Of a stretch of DNA of 64,000 bases, positions 1 through 12,200 are shown one piece after another. The stretch is taken from the NCBI RefSeq assembly GCF_000002985.6, contig NC_003283.11, forward strand, positions 13,454,001 through 13,518,000, in the 5' to 3' direction. This DNA is from Caenorhabditis elegans (Eukaryota; Nematoda; Chromadorea; Rhabditida; Rhabditidae). A program made the translations under genes and the position numbers. The notes below the pieces were generated by a model. It saw nothing but the letters and a program-made list of their open reading frames with translations. It ran no database searches and was not told the origin of the DNA. The stretch's first letter is position 1; the number at the start of each line of letters is the position of its first letter.

Positions 1-110
1 GCATACATACATCTATTAGATTAATGATTTTTACTTTTCTTTTATATGCATACTAATAGATCGGCTACGGCAAAAATTATAGGAACAACAAACTAAATTC
101 AAGTTTTCAG

Positions 111-1447
111 ACTTGCATTATTGGTGCAAAAATGCCATCTTACAACTGTTCATTGGATGTTGCCGATGCATTGCAATGCTATTGCGGGTACGTACGGGAT
201 GATTCGCATTTGATTCTCTAAAGTCTTTCAGCACTGACTTCTGTAACGATGTAAATTTGCTGAAATCTAACTTTACTATTTTACCAACTATTGAATGCAA
301 AAAAGTATTGTCGGAAGAGTATAAACCAGCCGCATGTAATAAATGCAAATGGACTATCGATTATGTATGTTTCCTATTTTGAATCTAATGAGGATGCTCA
401 GAAAAAGCTGCCTTTTTGAAAATCACAAGTTGAATGAAAAAAATTAACTAAATCTTAAAGTTTTGAGTTTTGACAATCTCCACTCACCACACATAAGCTG
501 AAAACGCGTTTTCAGATAAAATACGATGGCAGTTTGAGCGACAAATTTACAGACGAAACTGTGAATTGTGGTGATTCTGGGGAGTCAGCAGATATCATTT
601 TCGATACCGACAATGTCATTTTTGATCGAATTGGTCCAAACTTCTTTTCTGACGCTTGTTATAATGTAACAATGAATCCCCAACAATACACTGTGTATTG
701 CAGATGTTCATATGTAAGTTGTTAATTTTGATTTTGTTATCTCAATTTTTTAGCCAAATTGTAACGACCCAGAGAAAGGGCTACCCTATCCGTTCTCTCC
801 GCCTACCATTACATGTTACACAAGTGGATACGATGGAAGAGTTAATAATGCAAAATATGATACTCCGAAACTTGATTATTTCACAAATTATGAAAATCTA
901 ATTAAAAATGAGAGCTACTACGATGAAGGAAGTGGGCGAAAAAATTTGTATTCGTTTCTAAAATATACTTACTTTCAGTACAATGTCGAGGGCACTTCTG
1001 TTTCATAACTATAGTGGACCATACTTCTTCAAATAATTCATACTACAAAGGATGTATTACAGCAAATGAACAAGGAGAACATCGGATTCAGGTAGTTCAA
1101 ATCTGATGGGAAAAATTGATAATATGGACCAAAAAACTAACGCAAAATAAAATTCGACCATCATTGTATGACATTTTTGCATTTGGAGGTTTTGCTAGTT
1201 TTGTAAAGAATATATTTCTATTCAAACCCTAAATTTCTTCTCATTTCAGCTGGGACATTCATACCTGAATGATGTTCCATATTACATTTGTGACACGGAT
1301 TTTTGCAATCTGAACATTGAAACTACTCTGAAAGTGGCTACAAACTCTACAGAAGCCAGAGATAATTCATCAAAATCAATAGAAAATTTAAATTCATGTC
1401 TCTTGATTTATATTCTGCAATTTGTATTTTCAGCAATGGTCGTTTAA
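111..1447 (+). CDS. Ly6-like three-finger cysteine-rich secreted protein, paralogue 1 (5' end outside window)
   Basis: Six exons join in phase: 111-187, 232-364, 516-713, 754-931, 979-1091, 1250-1447, giving 298 visible residues and a TAA stop. The protein is rich in paired cysteines in three modules. The first and third modules end in the motif TDFCN and the second in PNCND, which resembles the last loop of Ly6/uPAR three-finger folds. The last ~20 residues are hydrophobic (CLLIYILQFVFSAMVV), as expected for a GPI-attachment signal, so I infer a cell-surface protein. A signal-peptide exon must lie upstream of base 1; bases 1-110 look like intron ending in TTTTCAG. A poly(A) signal AATAAA sits near 1469. 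The downstream neighbour is a paralogue with nearly the same exon lengths. Function is unknown; the Ly6 assignment rests on cysteine pattern only. Confidence 0.75.
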
Positions 1448-1683
1448 ATTGTGAAAGTTTCCAATATAAATAAAAAATTATTTTTTGATTTGTTTCAACT
1501 TTCAGTGAGTGTTTTCTTAAAGATTCAAGAAAAATGGAAATGTTTCCAAATGTTTTTTGTGAAGATATTTTGTAATTCTGAAGTATTTGTCACATTTTAA
1601 CCGCTAAATCCTTATTCCAGATTATGTTGATTTTTTAGTTCGCATAATATGTGGAAATTGAGAAATTGATTAAACACGGACAG

Positions 1684-3506
1684 GTGGAACTGGAGTGACT
1701 TGGATACAGCTTATAATCTGGCATGTTCACAGAATTGTATTAAAAGTATGACACAACGTTTTCATACTCTTTTGCCTATCTTCATTAACTATTTCACTCA
1801 ATTTACGAATTTGGAGGCCGTCAAATGTCACCGTTATGTTCTTCATTCTCAGGATGAGTTAGAATAGGTTCTGAAATGAATCGATTTAGCATCTTATTTC
1901 AGTTCTTGTGAGGGAGATTTTTGTGTCATTCAACGGAAAGCATTCAGTGCAAATTATCAAGTAAATATTAAAAAGATATCGAACATTTCAATAAGCGTCT
2001 TGTAGTTGTAAAATGAAATTGCGCCAAATTTCTCAACTAAATTTATGCGGTAATGAATGAGCATGCGACACCACAATTTTTATAGGCGCGAAAATCCCGC
2101 AATTATCGAAGATTAAGCGGTGAGGGGGCTCTCTCACATCACGGAATAATTCTAAAAATCAGAGAAGAATAAACAAAACCAAGAAACAATAAAGCTTTAT
2201 CTTTCTCTCTCTCTCTCTAATAATTTACAATTATCAGACCTGCATCACTGGGCCAAAAATTCCGTCCACAACTTGTTTCTTGGACTTTGAAGATTCAGTT
2301 CAATGCTTTTGCGAGTAAGTTTTAATTGTTCTAAGTAAGTATATTTAAAATTTAAGCACTGATTTTTGTAATAACTCGACGTTGCTTCTATCGAACGCCA
2401 CTATTTTACCCATAATTGAATGCAAGGATGTTATTGCAAAACAATATCGAGCAGCAGCGTGTAATAAATGCATTTGGTCTTTGGAATACGTGGGTCTTCA
2501 AATGAAATGTAGCATACAGGATTTTTCAATTTTTTCAGTTAAAGCAAGATAAAAGCTTAGCTCCTAGTGATAGAACAGACAGGGTTATTTGCTCACAAAC
2601 GGACGAATCAGGGCCATTTAATTTACAATTCACGAAATATATGGAAACTCGACTAGCCACCAATTTTTACACAGAAGCGTGCTACAATGTCTCATTGCAT
2701 TCATTTCATTATTCAACCTATTGCAAATGCACAACGGTGAGTTATTTAAATATGAGCAAACTGTATTATGATACAATTTTTAAGAAAAACTGTAATGATC
2801 CAGAAGCCCCAATTCCCTATCCAATATCATCGCCTACTGTGTCATGTTATACCAGTGGTTATGACGCAAAAGTTGACAATGCGAAGTATGAGACTGATGG
2901 TGATTTTTATGAGAACATATACAGAGATTTAATGCAAAATGAGAGTTATTACGACGAAGGAAGTAGGATTTGATATGTGATTCATTTACAAAATAAAGTT
3001 TCAGTTCAATGTCGTGGGCACTACTGTTTTATCGCGGTGGACAAGATTCATGAAAAACCTCTTCACTTCAAAGGATGTATATCGGCAAATGAGCAGGGAG
3101 ATAATAAAATACAGGTGCGATTGATATTAACACAAGAGTGGAAAGCAGGAGTGTGAAAAAATTGGTTCGATTTCATGTGTTTGGAACTTAAACAATCGGT
3201 ATTCTAGAAGTCACTCATTGTTTTTTTTCCAAAATTCTCACAGCTCAAAAAATTTCAATAGTCAACAATTTGAGAAATTGGACTTTCAACAATTAAACAA
3301 TTATATTTCAGCTTGGATACTCGTTTATAAACGAAATTCCATACTTCATTTGTAATACTGATTTTTGCAATTACGATATTGCAACAGCGACCGATGAAGC
3401 ACGAAACGCAACAGCAGTTCAAGACAATTCTTCTAATTTGAGCAAAAATATTATTATCTTTGTCTTCATTATTTCTGTTGAATTTTTGTTCGAAACAATT
3501 AACTAA
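1684..3506 (+). CDS. Ly6-like three-finger cysteine-rich secreted protein, paralogue 2
   Basis: Exons 2238-2314, 2357-2489, 2539-2736, 2785-2962, 3005-3114 and 3312-3506 match paralogue 1 in length (77, 133, 198, 178, 110 against 113, 195 against 198) and in sequence, including TDFCN endings and a hydrophobic C-terminal tail. Two further exons upstream, 1684-1857 and 1903-1960, join in phase and carry the motif CEGDFC, so they probably complete the first module. About 374 residues are visible. I could not find the start codon or signal-peptide exon: the frame is closed just upstream of 1684, and the acceptor there (ACGGACAG) lacks a pyrimidine run. The 5' end is therefore uncertain. AATAAA follows the stop directly at 3507. 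Likely a GPI-anchored surface protein; function unknown. Confidence 0.72.
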
Positions 3507-3512
3507 AATAAA

Positions 3513-4143
3513 TTACATCAAATGTTTGTTGTTTTCTGGTGAACAAGCATTCAACGAGACTTTCAATCATTATTTGTATTAAAATAATAAAGGAAATTAA
3601 GAGTGGGAGGACATTATCCGTGGACAACTTATTTGGCTGAAAATTTTGTTTTTTTAATACTTTTTACTAATTCCTAATTTTTCATGTCACATTTTCTGAA
3701 TTAAACATAGGAAGTCATGCAATAAAGTGTTCTACGAGTTTTTATATTAACTACGTTCTTATTGTTTGTACTAAAATTTGGTAGACATTAGGGCCTGCAA
3801 CAAAGCTCGATATTACTCAAATAACTTGTTTGAATATTTGACAATTTACCGAAACTTTGACTGTAAATTTTGAGAAAAGACTAAAACTCTTTGGGAAATT
3901 CATTGGGAAATTTAGTTGAAATATTTTGAGCGTTTTTATACAAAATCTCTTCCGACGATAGCTTTCACGGTCTCGTTTGTACATTATCTTGTGCATCTTA
4001 TATTTTTCTCTACAACATGGGTCCCCCTTCGCACAAAATTGTGTGCAGTTGTGCGTAGTCCGCAAGCACACTTTTTCAAAACACACCGTTTGACGACAAA
4101 TGCAGTATTAGATCAAATTCATTTTAGTAATAAATTTCCCACA
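3513..4143. other. intergenic stretch
   Basis: No exon-like reading frame with splice sites is visible. It holds the 3' flank of the Ly6-like pair and the promoter region of the MATH-BTB gene that starts at 4144. Confidence 0.6.
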
Positions 4144-5268
4144 ATGACAGAATCAATAACCCATAGATTTGTATTTCAACTTCCTGTTCTACACGATGAA
4201 AACGGTCGGGGATACGTTTCGATGGCCCAGGAGGCGGAAAATGTGTACTGGTAAGATTAAACTGATAAATATTTTATATCTGATAATTTATATTAGGCGT
4301 TGTGGATTGATTGGAGTTGAGAAGGGAATGCTTGGCATTCAATTGATGTGTAATTCAGAGGATCGATCAAATTTCTGGTATATAGATATAGAATATGAAG
4401 CAGCAATTCTCTATAATGATAAGGAGCACTTAAATCTTAAAGGAAAATTCCATCACGCAGCTCGAAAGAATCTGACACTTCGATTTTCACTGGAACACTG
4501 CAAGAAAGCTGCAACAAAAGATAAAGGAATGTACATGCAGTTCATAGTCACAATTGTTAAGAAAATTGGTATCCGTGAAAAGCGAATTCATGACTTCACA
4601 GTTCCCCGGGATAATCTTACAAATTTAATTCTAATTGTGGATGGGAAGAACATTTACTGCAATAAACATGTGAGTTGTTTTTTCAATCACCATGGTCATA
4701 ATTCTTCTTTCATTTCTAGATTCTTGCGATGAACTCTGAAGTTTTGATGGAACTTCTATTCCCAGACGAGGACCACGATGTTAACGAACTTCAGTTATCA
4801 AATGATTTCGAGTATGAACCGACACTACGCATTGTCAAAGTATTTTATAATGATGGCGATGCATTGACAGGTATTCTAGTTTAAAAAAAAATCAACTTTG
4901 AAGCAATGTTGGAAATTTTCAGGCGATAATGTCGATGAGACACTTGAATACGCAACAAAGTTGAAATCTGAAAATGCTCGGCAGCGATGTGAACGTTGGA
5001 TCAGCAAGACGCAGTTGCTGACTGCAAAGAAGAAAATGAAGTTAGCTGAGAAGTATGTTCTGGTTGAGTTGCAGGTACGTAGGCAAGTCGAATGTTTAAT
5101 TGGATTTCAATTTTTTAGAATGAGTGTGTCGCTATGCTAAAAACTTCCCAGCAAGTCCAAAGACTATTTGAAAATCCTCACGAGTTCACTGACAACGAAA
5201 TCGTTGAACTAATGGACAAGGTCACTCTTTCAATCGTTGGACACACATATGACGGTTTTTCTAAATGA
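4144..5268 (+). CDS. MATH-BTB domain protein 1
   Basis: Five exons join in phase (4144-4250, 4297-4669, 4720-4870, 4923-5074, 5119-5268) for 310 residues. The N-terminal ~150 residues fit a MATH domain: the start TESITHRFVFQLPVL and the following WRCGL and VNCN-like strand pattern are typical of the large nematode MATH-BTB set. A BTB/POZ domain follows, opening with the strand ending IYCNKHILAMNSEVLMELLF, then helices with CERWI. In this family MATH binds substrates and BTB binds CUL-3, making substrate adaptors for ubiquitin ligases; that role here is inferred from family. A second member follows 340 bases downstream on the same strand. The start ATG is the first in the exon. Family naming in C. 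elegans would be bath-type; I cannot assign a specific symbol. Confidence 0.82.
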
Positions 5269-5609
5269 TCTCTTGACATGTATTTTATTCATAATTCTAA
5301 GTCAATTCTCTTTTGCCCAAAGCTTGTTAACAACTTTTCATCCCCGTTTCTCACACTGATAATATCACAATCATTCCCACGTTTTTAATTCTCGCCATTC
5401 GCTCTTTCTCTATGAATTACTCGAGCAATGATACTCAACAATTACATTATTCTGGCCTACAGCCTGCGTGGGCTCGCTGCATTGAATAAAGCAGGTCCGC
5501 AATGTCTCCTGGTGGTGTACGTAAACATTGCATCGAATTTGACGACAATTGGTGGAAGACAACATTTTTAGTTTTGATAATAGTCTCATTTCTTTCAACA
5601 AGATTTAAA
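5269..5609. other. intergenic stretch between MATH-BTB genes
   Basis: An open frame runs through 5502-5741 and could extend the next gene at its N-terminus, but the stretch before 5610 reads like 5' flank. No other feature is visible. Confidence 0.4.
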
Positions 5610-7595
5610 ATGTCGATTCTTCAACCACTTGAAGATTTGTCGGCTAATATCGTCACACTTGTTTTCAATATTTATAATTTTGAACATCTCGATGGTTCCT
5701 ACACGTCTGACTTGAAAGAGCATAATGGGATTTACTGGTAAGAAACTTATGTTTGATGAAACAATTGGTTCTTTTTTGTGTTTTAGGTGTGTCCGAATTC
5801 AATCAAACAAAGCGGCAAAAAGTCAAAAGCGCCGTGTCAGCATTTACCTCGTTTGTAATCCGAATAATTCAAGTCCCGACTGGTCTGTCACAACCTCATT
5901 TGGATTCCGAATTATCAACTCTTGGGGGAAATCAAGAAATAAGATTTCCACGCTTTTCAATCACACATTCACATCCAACGAAACATCAAAGGGAACAAGT
6001 GGATACTGTACATGGGATGAATTGACGGCCGCTAATTCTGGATTTTTGGTAGAGGGAAGATTTCAAATTGAATTTGATTTGAATGTAAACTCGTCGACTG
6101 GAATTAGAAAAGAGAAGATAAGCAAGGAAAAGTATGAGAAATATATTGCCGATGGGGAGCTTATCACTGATGGAAAAACTGTCAAAGTCTGTCTTGCTGT
6201 GAGTTTTTATTTTTTAATTACCTAAACGTGAGACTAATAGTAAGTGACTTTCATATTAAAGCCATCTAGTTTGGTGTCAGGTTGTCCCATCACCCCACTG
6301 TACACAAAAACGGCGGGAATAATATGTTAGAATTTTTGTGACGTCACAGCGCGTTTCCAATAATTGTTTCTCAATTTAAGAGTCGATTTTTGTAAAATTT
6401 TCAAACATGCTTCAAATGAATGTTTGTGTTAATTTATAAAATTGAATTTTCAACGAAATTACTTCATATATATGACTAATTTTTTCACTTAACTTGCCAA
6501 GTTATTGAATAAAAACATTTATTTCAAGAATGTTTGAAAATTTTACAAAAATCTACGCTTAAACTGGAAAACAATTATTCCCCATGCGCTGTGAGGTGAC
6601 AAAAATTCAAATATACTTTTCCAACCATTTTTGTGTGCATTGGAGCGATGGGACATTCTGACACCACGTGATTTCATTCTCTACACAACATTGACAAATA
6701 TGTCGTCATGTTGAGACCCACCCTGAAAATTAACGTGTGCCTTTAAAGGTATGTGCCAAGTTTTCACAAAAGTATAATAAGTTTAAAAACGAGTTTTTAC
6801 AGTTTTTGACAACAATCTTTGACTTTAGATAATTTTTGGTAGTTAATTTTGTATTTGGCAGCCATTTTAATTTAATTGTTAAGGCTTCAGGTAAAAACCG
6901 GTGTATTAAAAATAAGTTTGTAGGTTTTTGACGCTGTTTTCAATCTTGAAAAAAAACAATGAATACCAAAAAAATTAACAAAAATGATCCAAAGACAAAT
7001 ATTTTTGCCCTGTCTTCCATTTTCAAAACGGGGGCTTGAGAAGCTCATTGCCTGTACTGAAAAAGTATCGAAAATATTTTCAGCTTCTTGCTGATAACTC
7101 ACCAATTCTCTACAATCTTTTCTACGTCGAAAAACCTGGACAGACAACTTTTCATATTTTTGATTTCACCTATGAAGCAATTCTTGGAATGGTTTCGATT
7201 CTTCAGTTGGACTCATTCGAAGTTTCCGTATACAACTACAGGGACCTTCTCGAACTCGGACAGCGTTATCAAATTCCTTCAGTCACTGATAAGTGTGAGG
7301 AATTTCTGTTAAAAACGCGATACGTGTCAATTGAAACAAAGCTGAAGCTGTCGGAAATCTTCGAGTTACACTACTTACAGGTAAACTTGAAAATTTAAAG
7401 TTACCAACAAAATCGAATTATTTTCAGTTCCGAACTTTGGAACGTGTGACCTGCATTCACCATATTGACAATATTCTTGATGACCATATGGACATCGGAG
7501 AAAAAACCTACGATGCCCTACTGGAAAAAATGAAACATTTGAAAACTCAAGAAGATGGACAGTTATGCTCGTGCAAAAGAAATCATGTTAGATGA
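5610..7595 (+). CDS. MATH-BTB domain protein 2
   Basis: Four exons join in phase: 5610-5737, 5787-6198, 7084-7380, 7428-7595, giving 334 residues. The N-terminal half is MATH-like, with the GIYW-CVRIQ junction aligning with the VYW-RCGLI junction of gene 1. The BTB core follows: ITDGKTVKVCLA joins LLADNSPILYNLFY, the usual 'hold the gene product, not the surface' helix pair, then EEFLL near the end of the domain. The third exon is separated by an 885-base intron that contains a palindromic repeat. The protein ends in a short Cys- and basic-rich tail (CSCKRNHVR). The predicted role, a CUL-3 substrate adaptor, comes from the family. Upstream ATGs in the same open frame (for example near 5502) are possible alternative starts. 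Confidence 0.8.
6268..6672. repeat. palindromic repeat (MITE-like) in MATH-BTB 2 intron
   Basis: The left end GGTGTCAGGTTGTCCCATC is matched in inverse by GATGGGACATTCTGACACC at the right end. Inner segments around AATTTTTGTGACGTCACAGCGC and TTTTGTAAAATTTTCAAACAT also pair inversely. Arms are about 150 bases with a central spacer. It has no coding capacity and looks like a non-autonomous DNA transposon of a kind common in C. elegans. Confidence 0.8.
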
Positions 7596-7734
7596 TTATC
7601 TAATTTGTGATTAATGGAAACTTTGAAATGTTGATATCTTGCTTTATTTTTTAAACACATGATACTCATTATATATTTCTCGACTTATTATCAAATTCTC
7701 TAATTTACAGAATATTATCAGTGAAGCTATAAAA

Positions 7735-8752
7735 ATTCATCCCGATCCATATTTTATGATTATTTACAATTAATGTATCAACGATAAACTTTAAAATGTT
7801 CTTATTTTATTTTAATTTCAAACGTTAAAAAAACTCTATAGAAACCATTTTCAGGCCTGAAAAGCTGCTTTTGTGGTCTTGCAGCGAAAACAGTTTGAAA
7901 CCAATTTTCATTATGCGCCGTTAAGGTTACGGCATTTGGAGACATTTGGATTATTTTTATTGCTATTGTTGAAAATATGTTTACGTCCTACGTTTTTGTG
8001 TTTAAGTCCTACGTTTTTTCTAGAAATTTTGTTTTAACGCGCAACACTGAACAGCAAAGTATCGTTTTCAATGGGCTCTGTTATTCCAGTTTTTGATTTT
8101 TAATCTGTGGTGAATCACTCTAGTCAATATTTATGTATTTTTCTGTTTCCCGCTGTTGGTATAGTTAGAGATTTCTCGAAAAACTTGAAGGACTACGATA
8201 AAAACATACGATGGCCCCTGTTTTTTGAATAGTTTCAAAAAAACTCACTATTTTCAAATTCTTACACTAAAAATTCACGTGAACCAAAAATCTCATCCCG
8301 ATTCATATTTATGATTATTTTAAAAATAAATAATTTTTTTTGGACGATAAACTACAAATTTCCCTTGTAAAATTCTAACTTTAAAAATCTTTGAAGAATT
8401 CATTTCCATGCCTGAAAATTTAATTCAGGTGAATTGGCAGCGAAACAATCACTTTTGGCTATGCGTCTTTAAGGTTACGGTACTTGTAGAAATTGATTTT
8501 TTTCTTGGTTTTGTTCTTTTTATTTAACTTGAAAAACGTTCGTTTCTGATCGAATTTTGTCTGTTTTTTTTTCTAAAAAGATTTTAAATTTATAAAATTA
8601 AATCAAAAAATTAAAAAAAAAGCCCGCGGCACTGTCAAAATATCGTTTTTCAAGGGCTTTGTTTCCCCAGTATTTGATTCTTATTCTCTGGTGAATCATT
8701 CTAGTCAATAATGATGTCATTTCCTGTTTCTCGTTGTTGACATACTTAGAGT
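7735..8752. repeat. diverged non-coding tandem duplication
   Basis: Copy A (about 7735-8171) and copy B (about 8290-8752) share ordered blocks. These include CATCCCGAT-CATATTT-ATGATTATTT, GACGATAAACT or its near match, CAGCGAAA, TTAAGGTTACGG, TATCGTTTTCAA-GGGCT, and GGTGAATCA-TCTAGTCAATA-T. Neither copy holds a convincing reading frame. It lies downstream of MATH-BTB 2 and upstream of the FERM gene. Confidence 0.8.
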
Positions 8753-9277
8753 GCATCTTCAACTCAAAATTTAGCTCCAGTTTTTTCGCATAGATTTGAA
8801 AAATTTAATTTTTCAAAATTAAAATCAGTTTATGCCCATAAAAGAAAGTTAAAACCTCTTTATTTGCTTATTTTCGTTTAAAAAAATCCAAAAACCCGCT
8901 CAGAAACGCCCAACATAAATTTAAGTTTGTCAAATACTTACGAAGAAATGGTTTAATAGTTTTTTCCGTTTCCGTTTCATTTTAAATTTTATTGCTATTT
9001 AGCTGTGCACTTGGCTGATTCATTGATTTTCAGCGATTCTTCCAAATATTTGTTCTGCGATAAGAGTGTGTTGAACATTCTGCGTCTCCATTTCAGATGC
9101 ACTATTTCTTTCTCTACACTCCATTCGTTTTTCTTCTGACTCGTCGCGTGATCGGCGTCCCTCTTTCGCAATACCAACACCCCTCAAGACTCAAAGTTTT
9201 TTTCAGTCGAATCTTACAGATTCCGTGCCGTCATTAACTTTTGAAACTATCAGTTTTGTACATTGAATTATTTCGAA
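8753..9277. other. intergenic, presumed FERM gene promoter region
   Basis: AT-rich sequence without exon structure. A short minus-strand open frame at 8995-9180 has no splice or start context. The stretch probably contains the promoter and 5' leader of the gene starting at 9278. Confidence 0.5.
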
Positions 9278-12200
9278 ATGGATGCACCCACTCTTGGTAA
9301 GTGATTATTTTCGGTTTCTATAGAAGTGACGTCATTAAAATATATTTATTAATTTCAGATAATTCGACAATTGGGCTCGTAGAAGGACGGAAACGTTTGA
9401 GTGAAACTCGAAATCCGGGATTACCAACTTTGCCCAACTATGTGAGTTCCCTTCCCCAGGGAAAAATTCAATTGGAATTGCATTTTTAAGGGATTAAAAG
9501 ACAAAAGTGGTGGAAACATAATGCCATGGACTCCGATTGGACAAGCTCTCCGAGCTACTCATAATCAAAGTACAGAGACTTTAGGATCACCAAAAGTCGT
9601 CAAATTCAGTATTTATTTTTCGAGAGGCGAACGTTTATCCAATGAAGAAGGTATTGATTCCACTAAGCAACCAAACAAGTTCCGGGTCACAAATTATAAC
9701 TAAAATTCAATGAAAGTTTGAAGAAAAGTTGGTTAAACCTGTCTTTAAAAAATTTGATAGAAAATACCTAATTTTTTTCCAAACAAAGACGCGAAAAAGA
9801 AAAAAAAACGATACCAAATAATTTGCTAGCTATTTTTTGAAAAATCTAAAATTTTTCACAAAGAGGAAAAATCGAAAAACCCATTACGGGCCAAAAATGA
9901 CATTATTAAAATGAACACTCAAATTTTCAGAAAATGGAATCGAATTAAACATTGAATCTGGAAAAACCGCCGATACAAAAAAGCTATTGTTCCACTTAGC
10001 AAAAGAATGTGGCATTGATTATTCGGCGTTTTCTGAAATGTTCGCGATTTGGATGATATCCCCACTCCTTGAAGTTCAATTAAAATCATATCATCGTCCA
10101 TATGAATGTCGTCAGGGATGGTCAACACTTCTTGAACGATTCGCTAAAGAGACTGATATTCAATTATTCAATCAAGATGAACCAATTTTGATGCTTCGAA
10201 GAAATGCAAGTTTGACTTGTGATAAAGAGTTTGAAGTGAGTTTTGTCATCATTTTTCTGTGTTCTCTCTATTTACTCTCGGTCGTAATCTCTCAAAACAA
10301 TTAAAACAGGAACTTTTGACGTCCTTGAATATCTCGAGACAACAAACTAATTACCCTTGGGCACCCACTCAGTATTCAGTGACCGTCGTTTTTTTGTCAA
10401 AGCGATTTAATTTAATCGTAAAATGCGTTTCCTTCCGAACAAATAAGATTATCTCAAAAAGAATGAATCATCGATTGAAAGGTGTTTGTTGATTTTGGGT
10501 GTTCCACTTCAAGTTGGAAATAAACCGTCCTGTCAAATTAAAAATTTTGCTGAAACTAAACTTTGACAAAAAAAATTGAAGTTCTCTAAAAAAACATTTT
10601 CACATTTTTCCTCCCTTCAACTGAAACTTGAAAATTTTGAAAACAGCGAGCTTCCGAGCTTTTTTTTTACATACAAACGTACGTGCGCCTTTAAAGAGTA
10701 CTGTAATTGCAAACTTTCGTTTGGGTGTGATTTTCATAGATTTTTCGTAGTTTTTCGTTTAAAAAAGCTTTTTTTTTAATTAAGAAACGTAAATTTTAAC
10801 AAATCGTGAGAAAGAAAAACAGAAAAACTATGAAAAATCGAAGAAAATTCCGCAACGACAATAGTTTGAAACTACAGTGATCTTTAAAGGTACACACCCG
10901 TCTTTATTTAACTAAAATTGTCGTGTCGAGACCGGATACCGCATTTTTGACGCAAAATGCCGCGACTGGGTAACTGTTAAAATATAAACAAATTAAAAAT
11001 ACAGTCTTCCAGATTACATGAAGCTTGTCACAAAAAATTGAGCAGCAAAAATCAACTCATGCACTCTGAAATTTAGATTTAAAAATTCACAGAAAATTTT
11101 TCCACGTAAACTGAAGCCCGTTTTGCACACTTTTGCAGGTTTCAAGCTGGTTTAGGTGTCTGCAAAAAACCAACAAAAAAAGGGTGACAGACATATTCAG
11201 TATTTTTCAACAGTTATAGAAAACGTCTAATTTTCTGCTTTCCAGCTTCTTCAAGATCATCCCAAATGTGCGAAGTACCTGATCTACGATGCCAGCGAAA
11301 TGCTTCTTCTCGGACGTCTCCACCTTCTTTCACTTGAGAATACGATTCGTGTTGCCGCGTTTCTATTTTGTCTTCAATTTGGAAACTTTGACGAAACACG
11401 CCACGACGTAGCTTTTATCAGAAATCATATTGACGAAATTCTTCCCGAACGTACTTGTGATTCAATTGTAGCAACAACTATTTTCGGAAAAGCGATCAAT
11501 AAGAAAACGTGAGTGAACTATTTTCAAAAATGAAACAAATCTGGTTTTTCAGTGTTCAAGAAGAGCGTTTATTATCCGAGTGGAAAAATATCTCAAAAAT
11601 CGGCGATAAATCAAAGAAGGAGCACGATCTTTTAATGGAACTAACACAGAATTCAAGCTGTTATGGAGCTGCATGGTTTAGTGCTCATATTGAGGTTAAA
11701 AGATCACGAGCAAGTCTACGCAACTTTGGGCATGGTTTTGCTGAAATCGAGGTATACACCCAAATAAGAGATTAACTTTGTAAAAGAATTGCAATTATTA
11801 AAAATGAACACCGAATCGAATTATAATTCCAAGTGCAAGACTCACCTTCCGATTTCAAAAAAAGCAAATCTTTAAAAAAAATATATTTCCAAATAATTAT
11901 AAAACACGAATTTTTCATGTTACTTAAAGAAAGAGTTCGTGTGTTTTTTGCCAAAATGTTTTGTTTTTTTTTCTAAAGTGAGTTTTTAAACATTTTAATA
12001 TTTAAAGGTGGGGCACCGAAATTTGAGACTTTGCGTTTTTAGACCCAAAACTACGGAATTTCGTAATGAGACGTTCTGAAAATTTTCAACAATATGATAC
12101 ATTTTTGCGTCCCCATTGGCTAAAAAAATATGCCAAAACTTGAGATTTTAGCTAAAAATAGGCCGTTTTTTCCAAAACCTTGAGTGGCCATAACTTTTTT

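Noticed and set aside
8995..9180. Minus-strand 61-residue frame
   Set aside because: No acceptor or donor and no known family; lies in the FERM promoter region.
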